Assembly: GCF_963974515.1 (NCBI RefSeq) | Contig: NZ_CAXBDD010000001.1 | Coordinates: 62,001-126,000, forward strand | Origin: Sunxiuqinia sp963974515 | GTDB taxonomy: Bacteria > Bacteroidota > Bacteroidia > Bacteroidales > Prolixibacteraceae | Direction of reading: 5' to 3' | Length of the DNA stretch: 64,000 bases | In this document: one piece after another, positions 8,878 through 18,559 of the stretch | Layout of the letters: each line of letters starts with the position of its first letter | Position numbering within the stretch: position 1 is the first letter of the stretch | The notes under the pieces: generated by a model | What the model saw: only the letters and a program-made list of their open reading frames with translations | Told to the model about the DNA's origin: nothing | Database searches by the model: none | Position numbers and translations under genes: made by a program

Positions 8878-10044
8878 CTAGTCTTCTATGATAGGTGAGC
8901 GCTTAAACTCTTTCTGTCGGTCAAATAAATACCGTAAAGTCAGGTGCGTTTTGTCTTTTTTCCCACCAACGGCTTCAAAAATCGAAATCATTTTTGGGTT
9001 AAAATCTCCGACCCAGCTAAGTTCCATATCATTATACCAGTGCTTCCGAAGCAACACCTGACGTAACTGGTAAAAAATAGCCGACTCAATTCCCGATTTT
9101 TGAAATTTGGGAACAACTCCCATGACAATCACGCGGCAATTAGTAATCACTTTTCTCCACTTCAGGTATAGCATGCGAAGAATTTTGAAAAAGTTTAGCT
9201 TTCCACTCGGAAAGTACTTAATCAACTGGTTCACATCCGGTATCATCATAAAAAAAGCAATGGGTTTCCCTTCGTGATAAACAAACCAAATGAATTCTTC
9301 CTCCAGAATAAGCTTCGAACTGTTAATCATATCATGTAAATCCTGGGATTCAATCAGCTTATAGTTATCATGTTTTCGCCAGGCTTCATCATAAATCTCA
9401 ATAAAATCGGCGATGTATTTCGCACGATTTTTAAACTTGAAGTGTTCGTAATGATAGCCTGGTTTTTTGGCCATCCATGCAGCGATCTTCCAAAAGCGCT
9501 CCGGCAAATCGGGACTGGTAATATTCAAATGGTAGCTATACTGCTTGTAATAGGTTTGAAAACCATAACTTGTCCAAAGCCTATGGTAGTAATCCGGGTT
9601 ATAGTTCATACCAAAGCATTGCTGTACAAATCCATCTACCAGGAGACCCCAGTTAAAAAAATTCTCTCCAATATTAATGGGGCCGTCCATTGCCTCCATC
9701 CCTTCCGCTATCAGCCAAGCCTTTGCGGTATCAAACAACTGATTGGCTACTTCCTGGTCATTGGTACACTCAAAAAAACCGACACCACCCGTTGGTTGCT
9801 CAAACTGCCCGGCGTAGCCAGGAGTATGGAAGGCCGCAATTCGTCCGACAAGTTTATCATTTTTATAAGCCAGCCAGCGACAAGCACTTCCTTTTCTCAG
9901 GGTGTTATTTTTAATGGGGTTGAAAATGTCTTCAACCATCATTCTCAGGGGTGCCACCCAGTTTTTGTCTTCTTTATAAATAAAATAAGGAAGCCGGTGA
10001 AACGCATCCACCTGCTTTTTGTTAGTCACCTCTACTAGCTGCAT
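8878..10044 (-). CDS. GNAT-fold acyltransferase-like protein B
   Basis: A 388-residue paralogue of the neighbouring gene, co-linear along its whole length. Shared landmarks are LPYFIYKEDKNWVAP, TGGVGFFECTNDQEVANQLF, DGPINIGENFFNWGLLVDGF, a KWRKVITNCRVIVMGVVPKF segment, and the closing KDKTHLTLRYLFDRQKEFKR. It lies upstream of copy A on the same strand with a 63-base gap, so the two probably form one transcript. The pair arose by tandem duplication and has diverged clearly at the residue level, which suggests both copies are kept for a reason. No substrate can be read from the sequence. Confidence 0.75.
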   Translation of the reverse strand: MQLVEVTNKKQVDAFHRLPYFIYKEDKNWVAPLRMMVEDIFNPIKNNTLRKGSACRWLAYKNDKLVGRIAAFHTPGYAGQFEQPTGGVGFFECTNDQEVANQLFDTAKAWLIAEGMEAMDGPINIGENFFNWGLLVDGFVQQCFGMNYNPDYYHRLWTSYGFQTYYKQYSYHLNITSPDLPERFWKIAAWMAKKPGYHYEHFKFKNRAKYIADFIEIYDEAWRKHDNYKLIESQDLHDMINSSKLILEEEFIWFVYHEGKPIAFFMMIPDVNQLIKYFPSGKLNFFKILRMLYLKWRKVITNCRVIVMGVVPKFQKSGIESAIFYQLRQVLLRKHWYNDMELSWVGDFNPKMISIFEAVGGKKDKTHLTLRYLFDRQKEFKRSPIIED

Positions 10045-10092
10045 CGATCTTAAACTTGATTTGAAAACACCGAAAATACAACATATCGCCAG

Positions 10093-10120
10093 AAAATAAA
10101 AACAGGGACCGAAGTCCCTG
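10093..10120 (-). terminator. terminator with UUCG tetraloop
   Basis: In the minus-strand transcript CAGGGAC pairs with GTCCCTG around a UUCG loop and is followed by UUUUUAUUUU. It ends the Bax-inhibitor-like gene that stops at 10146. Confidence 0.85.
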
Positions 10121-10145
10121 CCCTAATTCTTTTTTACTTGTTCTT

Positions 10146-10919
10146 TTAATCGCGGCTGGCCAATTTTGAAAGCAGTCTTAAAATTTCGATGTATAACCAC
10201 ACCAACGTCACCATTAGCCCGAAAGCGCCGTACCACTCCATAATTTTGGGTGCACCTCCTTCAGCTCCGCGCTGAATAAAATCGAAATCCAGGATCAGGT
10301 TTAAAGCGGCAATGCCAACAACAACCAGACTAAAGCCAATGCTGAACAAGCTGTTGCCATGCAGGAATCCAATATTTACACCAAACATGCCCGCTATGAA
10401 GCTAACAAAATAGATCAGTGCAATCCCGCCGGTAGCGGCGATGATTGCCATTCGAAATTTACCTGTTGCCCGTATTTTGCCAGAGCGAAATAGAAATAGC
10501 ATAATAAAAAATACACCAAAAGTCAAAGCCACGGCGCGCATGACCAATCCGGGATACTGTGCCTCAAAGAACGCCGAGATTCCACCCAGGAAAAGGCCTT
10601 CAAGAACCGCATAAATGGGAGCTGTAATATTGGAATAGCGAGGGCTAAACACGGTAATGATGGCCACAATAAAGCCTCCAATTCCGCCACCAATCAACCA
10701 GGGAGCGACAACCGAAAAAGCACTTTCGGGTGACCCATACTCGTATACCCCAAAAAACTTACGCCAGGTAAAAGCAGCGGCGAAAGCCAAGATCAGAAAC
10801 ATCAGGCCTGTTTTATTTACGGTTCCCTCTATTGTCATCACATCGGCCTGAGCGTCCGTTTGTACCCGGCTAAACACCGACTTGGATAACGCGGGATTTG
10901 AAGATTTTGTCAAATTCAT
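10146..10919 (-). CDS. Bax inhibitor-1/YccA family membrane protein
   Basis: A 257-residue membrane protein of the Bax1-I/YccA superfamily, in the bacterial subfamily with a cytoplasmic N-terminal tail of about 30 residues (SNPALSKSVFSRVQTDAQAD). It has about seven hydrophobic helices, from MFLILAFAAAFTWRKFFGVY to WYGAFGLMVTLVWLYIEILR. The DFDFIQRGAEGGAPKIMEWY loop near the end holds the two acidic residues typical of this subfamily. Homologues work as pH-dependent calcium leaks or interact with FtsH. The gene is monocistronic, with a terminator immediately downstream. Confidence 0.9.
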   Translation of the reverse strand: MNLTKSSNPALSKSVFSRVQTDAQADVMTIEGTVNKTGLMFLILAFAAAFTWRKFFGVYEYGSPESAFSVVAPWLIGGGIGGFIVAIITVFSPRYSNITAPIYAVLEGLFLGGISAFFEAQYPGLVMRAVALTFGVFFIMLFLFRSGKIRATGKFRMAIIAATGGIALIYFVSFIAGMFGVNIGFLHGNSLFSIGFSLVVVGIAALNLILDFDFIQRGAEGGAPKIMEWYGAFGLMVTLVWLYIEILRLLSKLASRD

Positions 10920-11050
10920 AGTTCGTTCTTTTTAAAATTGTCCGTAGCCCTATCTATAAAAATCGTACCAATTCTCGGAACACTGACATTTTGTACTCGT
11001 TAAAGAAAACCAAAGCCAATACCAAAAGTCCAGGTCACTTTCGCAAACGC

Positions 11051-13876
11051 CTAATGCTGGTCCATCAAGGTGAAACGATAATCCCCCGATTCTATTTCAA
11101 TCCGAATATCATCTTCTGTCCTCGCAACATTCTCAATACCTGAAACGCCGGACACAAAATGCCCGTTTTCCCATATCACAATATTTCCTTCAGTGATTTT
11201 TACCTGTTTAAAATTAAATGCCGGGATAGCCACTGTTGCACTGGTGTTTGCCGGAACACTGACGTTATAACGAAATGAATGTTCATCTTTCACCCAGTTC
11301 GATACAACGGTTCCGGCAACAGTTTCAATTGAAACATTTACCTGATTCAAACCATCCGGAACAGTTGGTTTTAAAAGGATATCCTGATAGCCTTTTGTCG
11401 TTTTGCCCTCCATTGGCGATTGAACTCCAGCCAGGTATTTATAGAAATACTCAACCACCGAACCAAACATCTGGTGATTGTGTGAATTTTCGCCCGACCA
11501 TTCTTCCAGCAAAGTGGTTGAATTATTTGCAATCCAGTAGCCGTAGCTGGGATAGCTTTGTTTTGTTGCTGTGGCAAAAGCTAAATCACTAAATCCACCG
11601 GTAGTTAAAACAGGCCATAAATATTTGGTCCCAATGATGCCCGTATGCAAATGACCGTCGCGCCGGTTGATGTCATCAATAACGGTTTGCAGCACGCCTT
11701 GCCGATGCCCTGCCGGAACCAGGTTGCCATGAAGCGCCAATAGTTGGTAGGTCTGATAGGTTGAATCCGTTCCATAACGCAAGGTTTCCGGATTAAAAAA
11801 CCGACTATTGAATGCCTCCCGAATGGTATCACGCAAGGTTGAAAACTGATGAGCATCATCTTGATGTCCCAATATTTCAGCGATTTCCGCCATCAGCTTT
11901 GCGTTGTAATAATAATAAAAGGAGTTCACCACCGCATGATTGGGGCCATCACTCTCGCCCGGAGCACACCACTCGCCCAACGAATACCAGTAACCATCAA
12001 AATCATTGATTATAAACGGCTCTTCAGGATTTGAATCTGTCTTGCCCAGGTTTTGCAAATACTGCAAATACCTTTTCATGGCGGGGTAATGCTCCTTCAG
12101 GATTCGGGTATCATCGTAGTAATAGTGCATCCAGTAGGGAATCAGGACATAGGCGCTCCCCCAGGCTACCCCACCGCCCATGCCACCAATCAGCGTGGGC
12201 GATGTATTTGGAATCCGTCCGTTGGGGTCCTGCGAATCCCGCATATCATTCAGCCACTTGTAATAAAACGGAGCCATTTGAAAATCATGCATCGATGTTT
12301 CGGCAATCACCTGTCCGTCTCCATTGTAGGCGCCCTTTTCGCGGTGTGGACAATCTGTCGGATATCCAACCAGGTTTCCTTTTTGCGACCACAAGCCAGC
12401 CCTGTGAATTTGATTCAAAAGCGAGTCGGACGACGCAAACCTTCCGTTCCGTTCGAGTGCGCTGCCAACTGCGCGACCTTCCACTTTCAAAATCTCCAAA
12501 TCCTCCTGGTCACCGATGGCTACTTCAATATACCGGAAACCCGTGTAAAAAAATCGCGGTTCATACGTTTCAAGCTCGCCGCCTTTCATTGTATAGTCGG
12601 TCCAGGTTTGAGCGTGATAACGATGCTTTTCACTCAAGCGGTCGATTTCCTCCAATTTTTTTGGAAACAAGGAATCATTTAAGGTCTCGGCCCCACGAAT
12701 GCGAATGGTCTGCCCCGCTTTTCCTTTCAGCTGAACCCGCCACCAACCAGCAATATTCTGTCCCAAATCGTAGAGATAGAGACCTTCAGCAGGATTTGTT
12801 TCCGCTATCGGCTCAAGCGTTTCGGTTACCTTAATTGCCGGCATCGACTGCGATTTTAACTGCCCGCCAGGCGACTCTGCCAAACGTGCCTTTCGCCAAT
12901 TCTCATCTGAAAAAAAAGGCGAACTCCAACCATCCGCTTCTTTTCGGGCATCGTAATCTTCGCCACCATAAATATTGTTAAACGTAATCGGACCGTCTGC
13001 ATATTTCCACGATTCATCGGTTGTGATCACCGTTTGACTACCGTCGTCATAAGCAATATGGACTTGCACAATAAAAGCGGGATTTCCCAGCTGGGTGCCG
13101 CCGTCACCCCAACTGTAGCGCCCTGCAGTTTGCCGCAGATTGTAAGCGCCATTTCCTAGCATCACGCCAAAGGCATTTTCCCCATTTTTCAAAAGCCCGG
13201 TTAGGTCGAATGTGGAATACAAAATTCGGCGTCGATAGTCGGTTACCGCAGGATCCAATACCTGGTCGCCTACTTTTTTGCCATTCAAATAAAATTCATA
13301 AAATCCACAAGCCGAGACAAAAGCGTAAGCCTGTTTAACTTTTTTGTCGATTGAGAACTCTTTTCGAAATAACGGACTGGCGTCAACAATCTCCTCCTTC
13401 GTTGTTATCCATTGGGATTTCCAATCAGATGAATCCAGGAAACCCGTATGGAAACTCGCGGGTTCGCTCCATACTTTCACATGCTCATCTATAGTTATCT
13501 CCACTCGCCAAAAATACTTCCTGTTGCTTTGTAACGGGGATCCGTCGTAGGCTATGTTGACCGTTTTTCTGGAATTGAATTCGCCAGAATCCCAGACCGA
13601 ACCATTTTTATGGCTTACTTCCTGCAAGCTTTCGCCGACAATAATCCGCCAGGAAGCTTGATAAACACTCCGTTTATCAGACCTAATTTTCCACGAGAAA
13701 TGAGGTTGTGGAGAATCCACGCCCAGTGGGTTGTACTGATAATCAACACGCAAATCTTCCACACGAAGATTCGACTCACAGCATGAAAAAAGAACGATTA
13801 AGCCGAGGCTGAACAATACGCTTAAACAAAGCGGAAGTAACCTGCCGCTGCTGTTGACCATTGTTGGTTTAATCAT
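11051..13876 (-). CDS. GH78 alpha-L-rhamnosidase lipoprotein
   Basis: A 941-residue secreted glycoside hydrolase of family 78 that removes terminal alpha-L-rhamnose from plant or algal glycans or glycosides. It starts with a lipoprotein signal (LSVLFSLGLIVLFSC), so it is tethered to an envelope membrane. The order is an N-terminal beta-sandwich (YQYNPLGVDSPQPHFSWKIR), Bac_rhamnosid_N-like domains (KKVKQAYAFVSACGFYEFYL), the (alpha/alpha)6 catalytic barrel with GYPTDCPHREKGAYNGD, which carries the likely catalytic acidic residues, and a C-terminal beta-sandwich. An internal ATG at 13861 is also possible. No SusC/SusD pair or regulator lies alongside, so it is not in a visible polysaccharide utilisation locus. 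Confidence 0.93.
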   Translation of the reverse strand: MIKPTMVNSSGRLLPLCLSVLFSLGLIVLFSCCESNLRVEDLRVDYQYNPLGVDSPQPHFSWKIRSDKRSVYQASWRIIVGESLQEVSHKNGSVWDSGEFNSRKTVNIAYDGSPLQSNRKYFWRVEITIDEHVKVWSEPASFHTGFLDSSDWKSQWITTKEEIVDASPLFRKEFSIDKKVKQAYAFVSACGFYEFYLNGKKVGDQVLDPAVTDYRRRILYSTFDLTGLLKNGENAFGVMLGNGAYNLRQTAGRYSWGDGGTQLGNPAFIVQVHIAYDDGSQTVITTDESWKYADGPITFNNIYGGEDYDARKEADGWSSPFFSDENWRKARLAESPGGQLKSQSMPAIKVTETLEPIAETNPAEGLYLYDLGQNIAGWWRVQLKGKAGQTIRIRGAETLNDSLFPKKLEEIDRLSEKHRYHAQTWTDYTMKGGELETYEPRFFYTGFRYIEVAIGDQEDLEILKVEGRAVGSALERNGRFASSDSLLNQIHRAGLWSQKGNLVGYPTDCPHREKGAYNGDGQVIAETSMHDFQMAPFYYKWLNDMRDSQDPNGRIPNTSPTLIGGMGGGVAWGSAYVLIPYWMHYYYDDTRILKEHYPAMKRYLQYLQNLGKTDSNPEEPFIINDFDGYWYSLGEWCAPGESDGPNHAVVNSFYYYYNAKLMAEIAEILGHQDDAHQFSTLRDTIREAFNSRFFNPETLRYGTDSTYQTYQLLALHGNLVPAGHRQGVLQTVIDDINRRDGHLHTGIIGTKYLWPVLTTGGFSDLAFATATKQSYPSYGYWIANNSTTLLEEWSGENSHNHQMFGSVVEYFYKYLAGVQSPMEGKTTKGYQDILLKPTVPDGLNQVNVSIETVAGTVVSNWVKDEHSFRYNVSVPANTSATVAIPAFNFKQVKITEGNIVIWENGHFVSGVSGIENVARTEDDIRIEIESGDYRFTLMDQH

Positions 13877-13925
13877 GACCTGTTCGTTTAGGTTTTATAA
13901 AGATGGGTCGGGAAGCCGAGGTCAG

Positions 13926-14606
13926 CTAGCGCTCTGCCAGATCTTCCAACAGCAGGCCGGCCATTTTTTGCGCCTGTTCTTCGTCCATGTCTTGCGCCAG
14001 GTCAAGAAATTCCATGCATTTTGCTTTGAGTTGCTCGCTGCGATTGGCCAAAATAAGCATGCTGCGATAAAAGATTTGTCCCAAATCCGGATCTTTCACC
14101 AAAGGAAAGATGACAACAAAGAATGGTTCAAACATCTCATCAATGGCTTTTTTATCAACCATGGCTAAACGGCCCATCAAATGCAAGCCGGTGTAACGAA
14201 CCAGGTGTTTTTTGCCACGACACCATTCCAAGGCTTTAACATAGGCAAATTTTGTGTGTACAAACAGGTTGGCTACCGCCTGCTCAGCAATCTCGGTGGT
14301 TGTAAAGCTCTTGGTCCAAAAATCAAGCTGCTCTTCTGTCACCTTTTCGGGCTCATCAAGCAAAGTGGCCAAAATCATGGTTTCTCGCCATTGTTTATTC
14401 CAAAGTTTCAACGCCAGCAAGTGATTCCGCTCATAGCTTTTAGCCAACTCGCGCAGCGAAACAACCGAAGCCCCCCAATTGATTTTATACACCAAACCGT
14501 AGGCTTTCATTTGCGCAACGGTTTCGCCGTTTTTCAATCGCCTTATTTTTGCCAAAAGGTCTCGAAATTGTCCATCCACAACCGGATCATCAAGAAGTAT
14601 ATCCAT
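13926..14606 (-). CDS. AlkD-like DNA alkylation repair protein
   Basis: A 226-residue all-helical HEAT-like repeat protein resembling the DNA alkylation repair (AlkC/AlkD) family. Segments such as VVSLRELAKSYERNHLLALK, WNKQWRETMILATLLD and EEQLDFWTKSFTTTEIAEQA follow the pattern of AlkD helices. Canonical AlkD is a DNA glycosylase for N3- and N7-alkylpurines. Its catalytic Asp and Trp residues are not obvious here, so this may be a divergent or non-enzymatic member. Only one base separates its start codon from the stop of the upstream flippase gene, so they are co-transcribed. Confidence 0.72.
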   Translation of the reverse strand: MDILLDDPVVDGQFRDLLAKIRRLKNGETVAQMKAYGLVYKINWGASVVSLRELAKSYERNHLLALKLWNKQWRETMILATLLDEPEKVTEEQLDFWTKSFTTTEIAEQAVANLFVHTKFAYVKALEWCRGKKHLVRYTGLHLMGRLAMVDKKAIDEMFEPFFVVIFPLVKDPDLGQIFYRSMLILANRSEQLKAKCMEFLDLAQDMDEEQAQKMAGLLLEDLAER

Positions 14607-14607
14607 A

Positions 14608-15912
14608 TCAATAAATTACAAACTCAACAATAAAAAAGATTACCAACAAAAGTAATGAATAGAACAGGTTACTGAAACTATTTTGGTACTTTATTGGCGC
14701 AATATTTAAGCGACGATTGAGCACCGCGACTAAATAAATCTTCTCAACCAAATAGGCAATTACCGTGGCATAGGCTACGCCCGTAATTCCCCAGAACCGG
14801 ACAAACATCAAGCTAAGTGATACATTAAGAACGAGTTCCAGAGTCGACGCACGCACAATGACAGCGGTTTGCTTCAATCCGATCAGGATGGTTTGTGGAA
14901 AAATGAGTCGGCTGATAATCAACAGCAAGTAAATATTGAAAATCGTAGCGCTTTCCGCAAAATCCGCATTAAAGAGAATGGGGAATAGTTTATGACTCGA
15001 CACGATAAACAAAGCGGTTATCGGAAAAAGCAGGTTAGCCAAGCGTCCCGATTCTTTTTTGATGCGGGCAAGCGAAGCCTGCAACAAGGATTTGTTGGAG
15101 AATTCGGGCAACATGGCATTGCTAAAAGCATTGGCCAGCAAAATAACCAACGGTAACTCGCGGGCGCCGTAGCGAAAGATAGCAAATGTCGCTTCATCAA
15201 ATCGTGACGTAATAATAAAGCCATCAACATACTGAGCCGATCCACTCAGCAAGGCTGAAACAACCAATGGTGCCGACAAGCCCAAGTGCTCACGAATAAA
15301 GTCCATCGAAAACCTGATTTCTTTTAGACGGACTATCAAGCTCAGCAAGAAAAGATAGCGCAAAAAAGCCACCAACAGCAATCCACACAAAACAAAGTGA
15401 AAATCCAGCGCAAACAGCACCGGAAGCACTACCAGCAAAAACATCGTGAAAAAACTGGCCGCTCCGTAATAGACAATTTTTCGCGGCTCATTCCGCAGTA
15501 AAAAAAAGTACTCAATCAGGTTGGCCGGAACACTAAAAAAAAGGTAACCCAACAGCAGGCCCAAATACGGAATTTCCTCACCACCCAGCAGGGTTTTACC
15601 AACCAAGTTGCCGGCAATTGCCAATAAGACTACAACCAGAAAGGTAAAAAGGCTAATCAGCAGAAAAGCGTTAAACACCGGTGATGCTCCTTCGTGTCGA
15701 GGTTCATTAGCCATGGGAAGCAACCCGCGGATTAACCCATTTAACCAGAAAAAGCTAACGCTACCCGCCAAAAACAAAAACTGCTCATATTCTCCAATCG
15801 ACTGGATGCTTAAATTGGTTTTCGTAAACACAATTCCAATCAAAATGAAGGTTCCAAACCGCATCAATTGAAACAGCTGCAAGGACGAAACCGAAGTCAG
15901 TTTGAAATTCAT
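14608..15912 (-). CDS. polysaccharide flippase (Wzx/MATE-like)
   Basis: A 434-residue polytopic protein with about twelve membrane helices. It is related to the polysaccharide biosynthesis/Wzx flippases of the MOP superfamily, which move lipid-linked oligosaccharides across the inner membrane. Typical segments are MRFGTFILIGIVFTKTNLSI near the start and GAQYVDG-type residues (SGSAQYVDGFIITSRFDEAT) in the middle. No glycosyltransferases or Wzy-like gene lie next to it, so the transported glycan is unknown. It is followed almost without gap by the AlkD-like gene. Confidence 0.82.
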   Translation of the reverse strand: MNFKLTSVSSLQLFQLMRFGTFILIGIVFTKTNLSIQSIGEYEQFLFLAGSVSFFWLNGLIRGLLPMANEPRHEGASPVFNAFLLISLFTFLVVVLLAIAGNLVGKTLLGGEEIPYLGLLLGYLFFSVPANLIEYFFLLRNEPRKIVYYGAASFFTMFLLVVLPVLFALDFHFVLCGLLLVAFLRYLFLLSLIVRLKEIRFSMDFIREHLGLSAPLVVSALLSGSAQYVDGFIITSRFDEATFAIFRYGARELPLVILLANAFSNAMLPEFSNKSLLQASLARIKKESGRLANLLFPITALFIVSSHKLFPILFNADFAESATIFNIYLLLIISRLIFPQTILIGLKQTAVIVRASTLELVLNVSLSLMFVRFWGITGVAYATVIAYLVEKIYLVAVLNRRLNIAPIKYQNSFSNLFYSLLLLVIFFIVEFVIY

Positions 15913-16262
15913 AAACCAAATCTATAAATAAAAACCGGCTGACTGACACGCGATCGATCAATTTTATCCCATTGAAATTCTACCTCTAACACACCAATTA
16001 ATTAATCATAAACAAAAGACAAAAAGATGCACAATTGCTCTTTTGAGTTGGATCATCCGGTAATTTAGAGCTATTATAAATTACAATTCAGGTCGCATAG
16101 AAATACCTTGTAAATAGATACTTAAGAAAATAAAATCAAGCAACTCCCCTTAAAACATGCAATAATCTAAACATACCGATACGTTTATTTATAAATATCA
16201 ATATATTTGCATTTCAATATAGAATAGTTCACAAAATTGATTCACTCAAAAACCTACAAGAG
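15913..16262. other. 350-base divergent intergenic region
   Basis: AT-rich spacer between the flippase and the octaheme cytochrome operon. A TATATTTG -7 element at 16202-16209, about 55 bases before the cytochrome ATG, is the most likely promoter, though no TTTG lies at the expected -33 spacing. A short TTGA-N5-TCAA inverted repeat lies in the leader (16237-16249). No open frame or structured RNA was recognised. Confidence 0.45.
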
Positions 16263-17873
16263 ATGAAAGTCATGTATAAAAACATACTTTTTACCATTAT
16301 AGCCATAATTGTTGTTTTAATTTTGGTTAATGCTCTCCACGAAGCGCCTACGTACAATCTGAAGCTTGAAACATTAAAGCAGGAATATGCCATCAAACCA
16401 ACGCCTTCGGTCGACCACAGCAAGCTGGACATCCTTCAGCAAAATTTCGAAACACCACAGGAGGTGACCGCAGCCTGCCTTTCGTGCCACACCGAGACCC
16501 ACAAAGAAGTAATGGCTTCGTCCCACTGGAACTGGGAACGACTATCGTATGTTGAAGGCCGGGGAATTTCAGCTTCCGGGAAAAACACCTTGCTGAACAA
16601 TTTCTGTATTGGCTCCAACTCAAATCAACAAGCTTGCGCGGCCTGTCACATCGGGTTCGGGATGAATGATGATCATTTTGATTACAACAATGCCCTGAAT
16701 GTGGACTGCATGGTTTGTCACGACAACAGTGAAGAATACAAAAAAGGAACGTCCATGGCCGGCTATCCCGACCGGACGGTGAACCTTCAAAAAGTAGCCC
16801 AGTCGGTTGGCACGCCTCAGCGAAACAACTGCGGTTCCTGCCACTTCTTTAGTGGTGGCGGAAACAATGTGAAACATGGTGATCTGGAAGTTGCTCAACT
16901 GTCGACCACCCGCGACGTAGATGTGCACATGGCCGTCAATGGGATGAACATGAGCTGCGTGGATTGCCACACGGCTGAGAATCACCAAATCATCGGAAAA
17001 CTCTACTCGGTATCGACAAACAATACCGACCGTGCGACTTGCGAACAGTGCCACACCAATACACCACACTTCAGCCACGTACTCAACCGGCATGGATCGA
17101 AAGTGTCGTGCCAGACATGTCACATTCCTGAATATGCCAAGGTTAATGCCACTAAAATGGCTTGGCATTGGTCCGAAGCCGGAAAAATGAAGGACGGACA
17201 ACCCTATCATGAAGAAGACTCGATCGGCAACCACCGGTATTTGTCAATGAAAGGCTCATTTAAATGGGAAAAAAATGTAAAGCCCGACTACGTTTGGTTT
17301 AACGGCACTGCCGACCAATATCATTTGGGCGATAGCATTACCTCTGTCCCGGTACAGATCAATACGCTGAACGGAGCTTACAACGATCGCAACTCCAAAA
17401 TCATTCCCGTGAAAATTCACGTGGGTGACCAGATTTACGATAAGGAGTTCAAGCGATTGATCCAACCCAAGCTTTATTCCGACAACAAAGGAGACAGCGC
17501 TTTCTGGAAAGACTTTGACTGGGAAAAAGCAGCCATTGCGGGGATGCGCGATGTAGGCTTACCTTTCAGCGGCAAGTACGGCTTTGTTGAAACAGAAATG
17601 TACTGGCCTGTCAATCACATGGTGGCTCCGAAGGAACAAGCGCTGAGCTGCGTTGAATGCCACTCGCGTGACGGACGACTGGCCAACCTAAGTGGTTTTT
17701 ACATGCCCGGACGTGACCGCAACAAAACACTTGACACCGCGGGAACCTGGTTAATCGCTCTCGCACTGCTGGCAGTTGTGGGTCATGGACTGATGCGAAT
17801 TATATCAAACATCGTCAAAGACAAATACGAAAAGCAGGTGATTGATTACAAACAGGAAGACTTAACCGATTAA
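16263..17873 (+). CDS. octaheme c-type cytochrome, tetrathionate reductase (OTR) family
   Basis: A 536-residue multiheme cytochrome with eight CXXCH sites, beginning at about residues 72, 125, 149, 190, 232, 260, 283 and 463. The count, spacing, length and the lone distal eighth site fit the octaheme tetrathionate reductase family. The Shewanella enzyme of that family reduces tetrathionate and, in vitro, nitrite and hydroxylamine. An uncleaved N-terminal anchor (residues 7-24) and a C-terminal helix (about 493-516) would fix the heme domain to the outside of the inner membrane. It opens an operon with a cytochrome b and sulfur-transporter halves, which points to sulfur oxyanions as substrate and the quinone pool as electron partner. 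A Lys ligand for the active-site heme cannot be assigned by eye. Confidence 0.9.
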   Translation: MKVMYKNILFTIIAIIVVLILVNALHEAPTYNLKLETLKQEYAIKPTPSVDHSKLDILQQNFETPQEVTAACLSCHTETHKEVMASSHWNWERLSYVEGRGISASGKNTLLNNFCIGSNSNQQACAACHIGFGMNDDHFDYNNALNVDCMVCHDNSEEYKKGTSMAGYPDRTVNLQKVAQSVGTPQRNNCGSCHFFSGGGNNVKHGDLEVAQLSTTRDVDVHMAVNGMNMSCVDCHTAENHQIIGKLYSVSTNNTDRATCEQCHTNTPHFSHVLNRHGSKVSCQTCHIPEYAKVNATKMAWHWSEAGKMKDGQPYHEEDSIGNHRYLSMKGSFKWEKNVKPDYVWFNGTADQYHLGDSITSVPVQINTLNGAYNDRNSKIIPVKIHVGDQIYDKEFKRLIQPKLYSDNKGDSAFWKDFDWEKAAIAGMRDVGLPFSGKYGFVETEMYWPVNHMVAPKEQALSCVECHSRDGRLANLSGFYMPGRDRNKTLDTAGTWLIALALLAVVGHGLMRIISNIVKDKYEKQVIDYKQEDLTD

Positions 17874-17916
17874 ATTAGCAAGTTTCGACCTTCAATTCAA
17901 ACAAAACAAGCAAGTT

Positions 17917-18558
17917 ATGCGAAAAGTATATATTTATAAAGGATTTGAACGCTTCTGGCACTGGACCCAGGCTTCGCTCATCTTATTTCTGGCCGCCACC
18001 GGCTTTGAAGTGCATGGATCTTTCGAAATATTCGGTTTCGAAAAAGCAGTCCAGTTTCACCGCGTAGCCTCATGGATGCTCATTGGGCTGATTGTTTTTG
18101 CCATCTTTTGGCACATTACCACCGGCGAATGGAAACAATACATTCCAACCACCAGAAAGCTGAAAGAGCAACTACTCTATTACGTGTCTGGAATTTTTAA
18201 GGGAGAAAAGCACCCGACCACCAAAACGGAACTCAGCAAGCTGAATCCGCTGCAACGCATGGTTTACCTGAGCTTCAAAATCATTCTGATTCCATTGACG
18301 ATCATTTCCGGCATTTTTTACCTGCTCTACAAAACCATCGACCAAAACAACCTGGTGGTTGTAGAAGATTATCCGCTTGAAGGCATCGCTTTTTGGCACA
18401 CGCTTGGGGCGATCCTACTGATGGTTTTTCTGATCGTTCATGTTTATATGACAACCACTGGAGAAACGCCAACTTCAAACATAAAAGCCATGTTGACCGG
18501 ATATGAAGACCTGGAAGACACACACACGGAAAATGAACCATTAAAAAATACCAAATAA
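17917..18558 (+). CDS. cytochrome b, quinone-linked partner
   Basis: A 213-residue di-heme-type cytochrome b of the cytochrome b/b6-like membrane family (as in thiosulfate reductase PhsC or Ni/Fe hydrogenase b subunits). Four membrane helices are visible. Candidate heme-ligand histidines are H15 (RFWHWTQAS), H48 (VQFHRVASW), H66 (IFWHITTG), H161 (FWHTLGA) and H175 (FLIVHVYMTT). It follows the octaheme cytochrome by 43 bases and precedes the YeeE-type gene by one base, so it almost certainly exchanges electrons between menaquinone and the octaheme domain. Confidence 0.9.
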   Translation: MRKVYIYKGFERFWHWTQASLILFLAATGFEVHGSFEIFGFEKAVQFHRVASWMLIGLIVFAIFWHITTGEWKQYIPTTRKLKEQLLYYVSGIFKGEKHPTTKTELSKLNPLQRMVYLSFKIILIPLTIISGIFYLLYKTIDQNNLVVVEDYPLEGIAFWHTLGAILLMVFLIVHVYMTTTGETPTSNIKAMLTGYEDLEDTHTENEPLKNTK

Positions 18559-18559
18559 G

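Noticed and set aside
12031..12834. 267-residue open frame on the plus strand opposite the rhamnosidase gene
   Set aside because: Shadow of the GH78 gene, with Arg/Ser/Pro-rich composition, no domain and no promoter.
16237..16249. TTGA-N5-TCAA inverted repeat, possible FNR/CRP site before the octaheme cytochrome
   Set aside because: The FNR/CRP form needs six bases between TTGA and TCAA. Spacing is wrong and the site lies within the expected leader.
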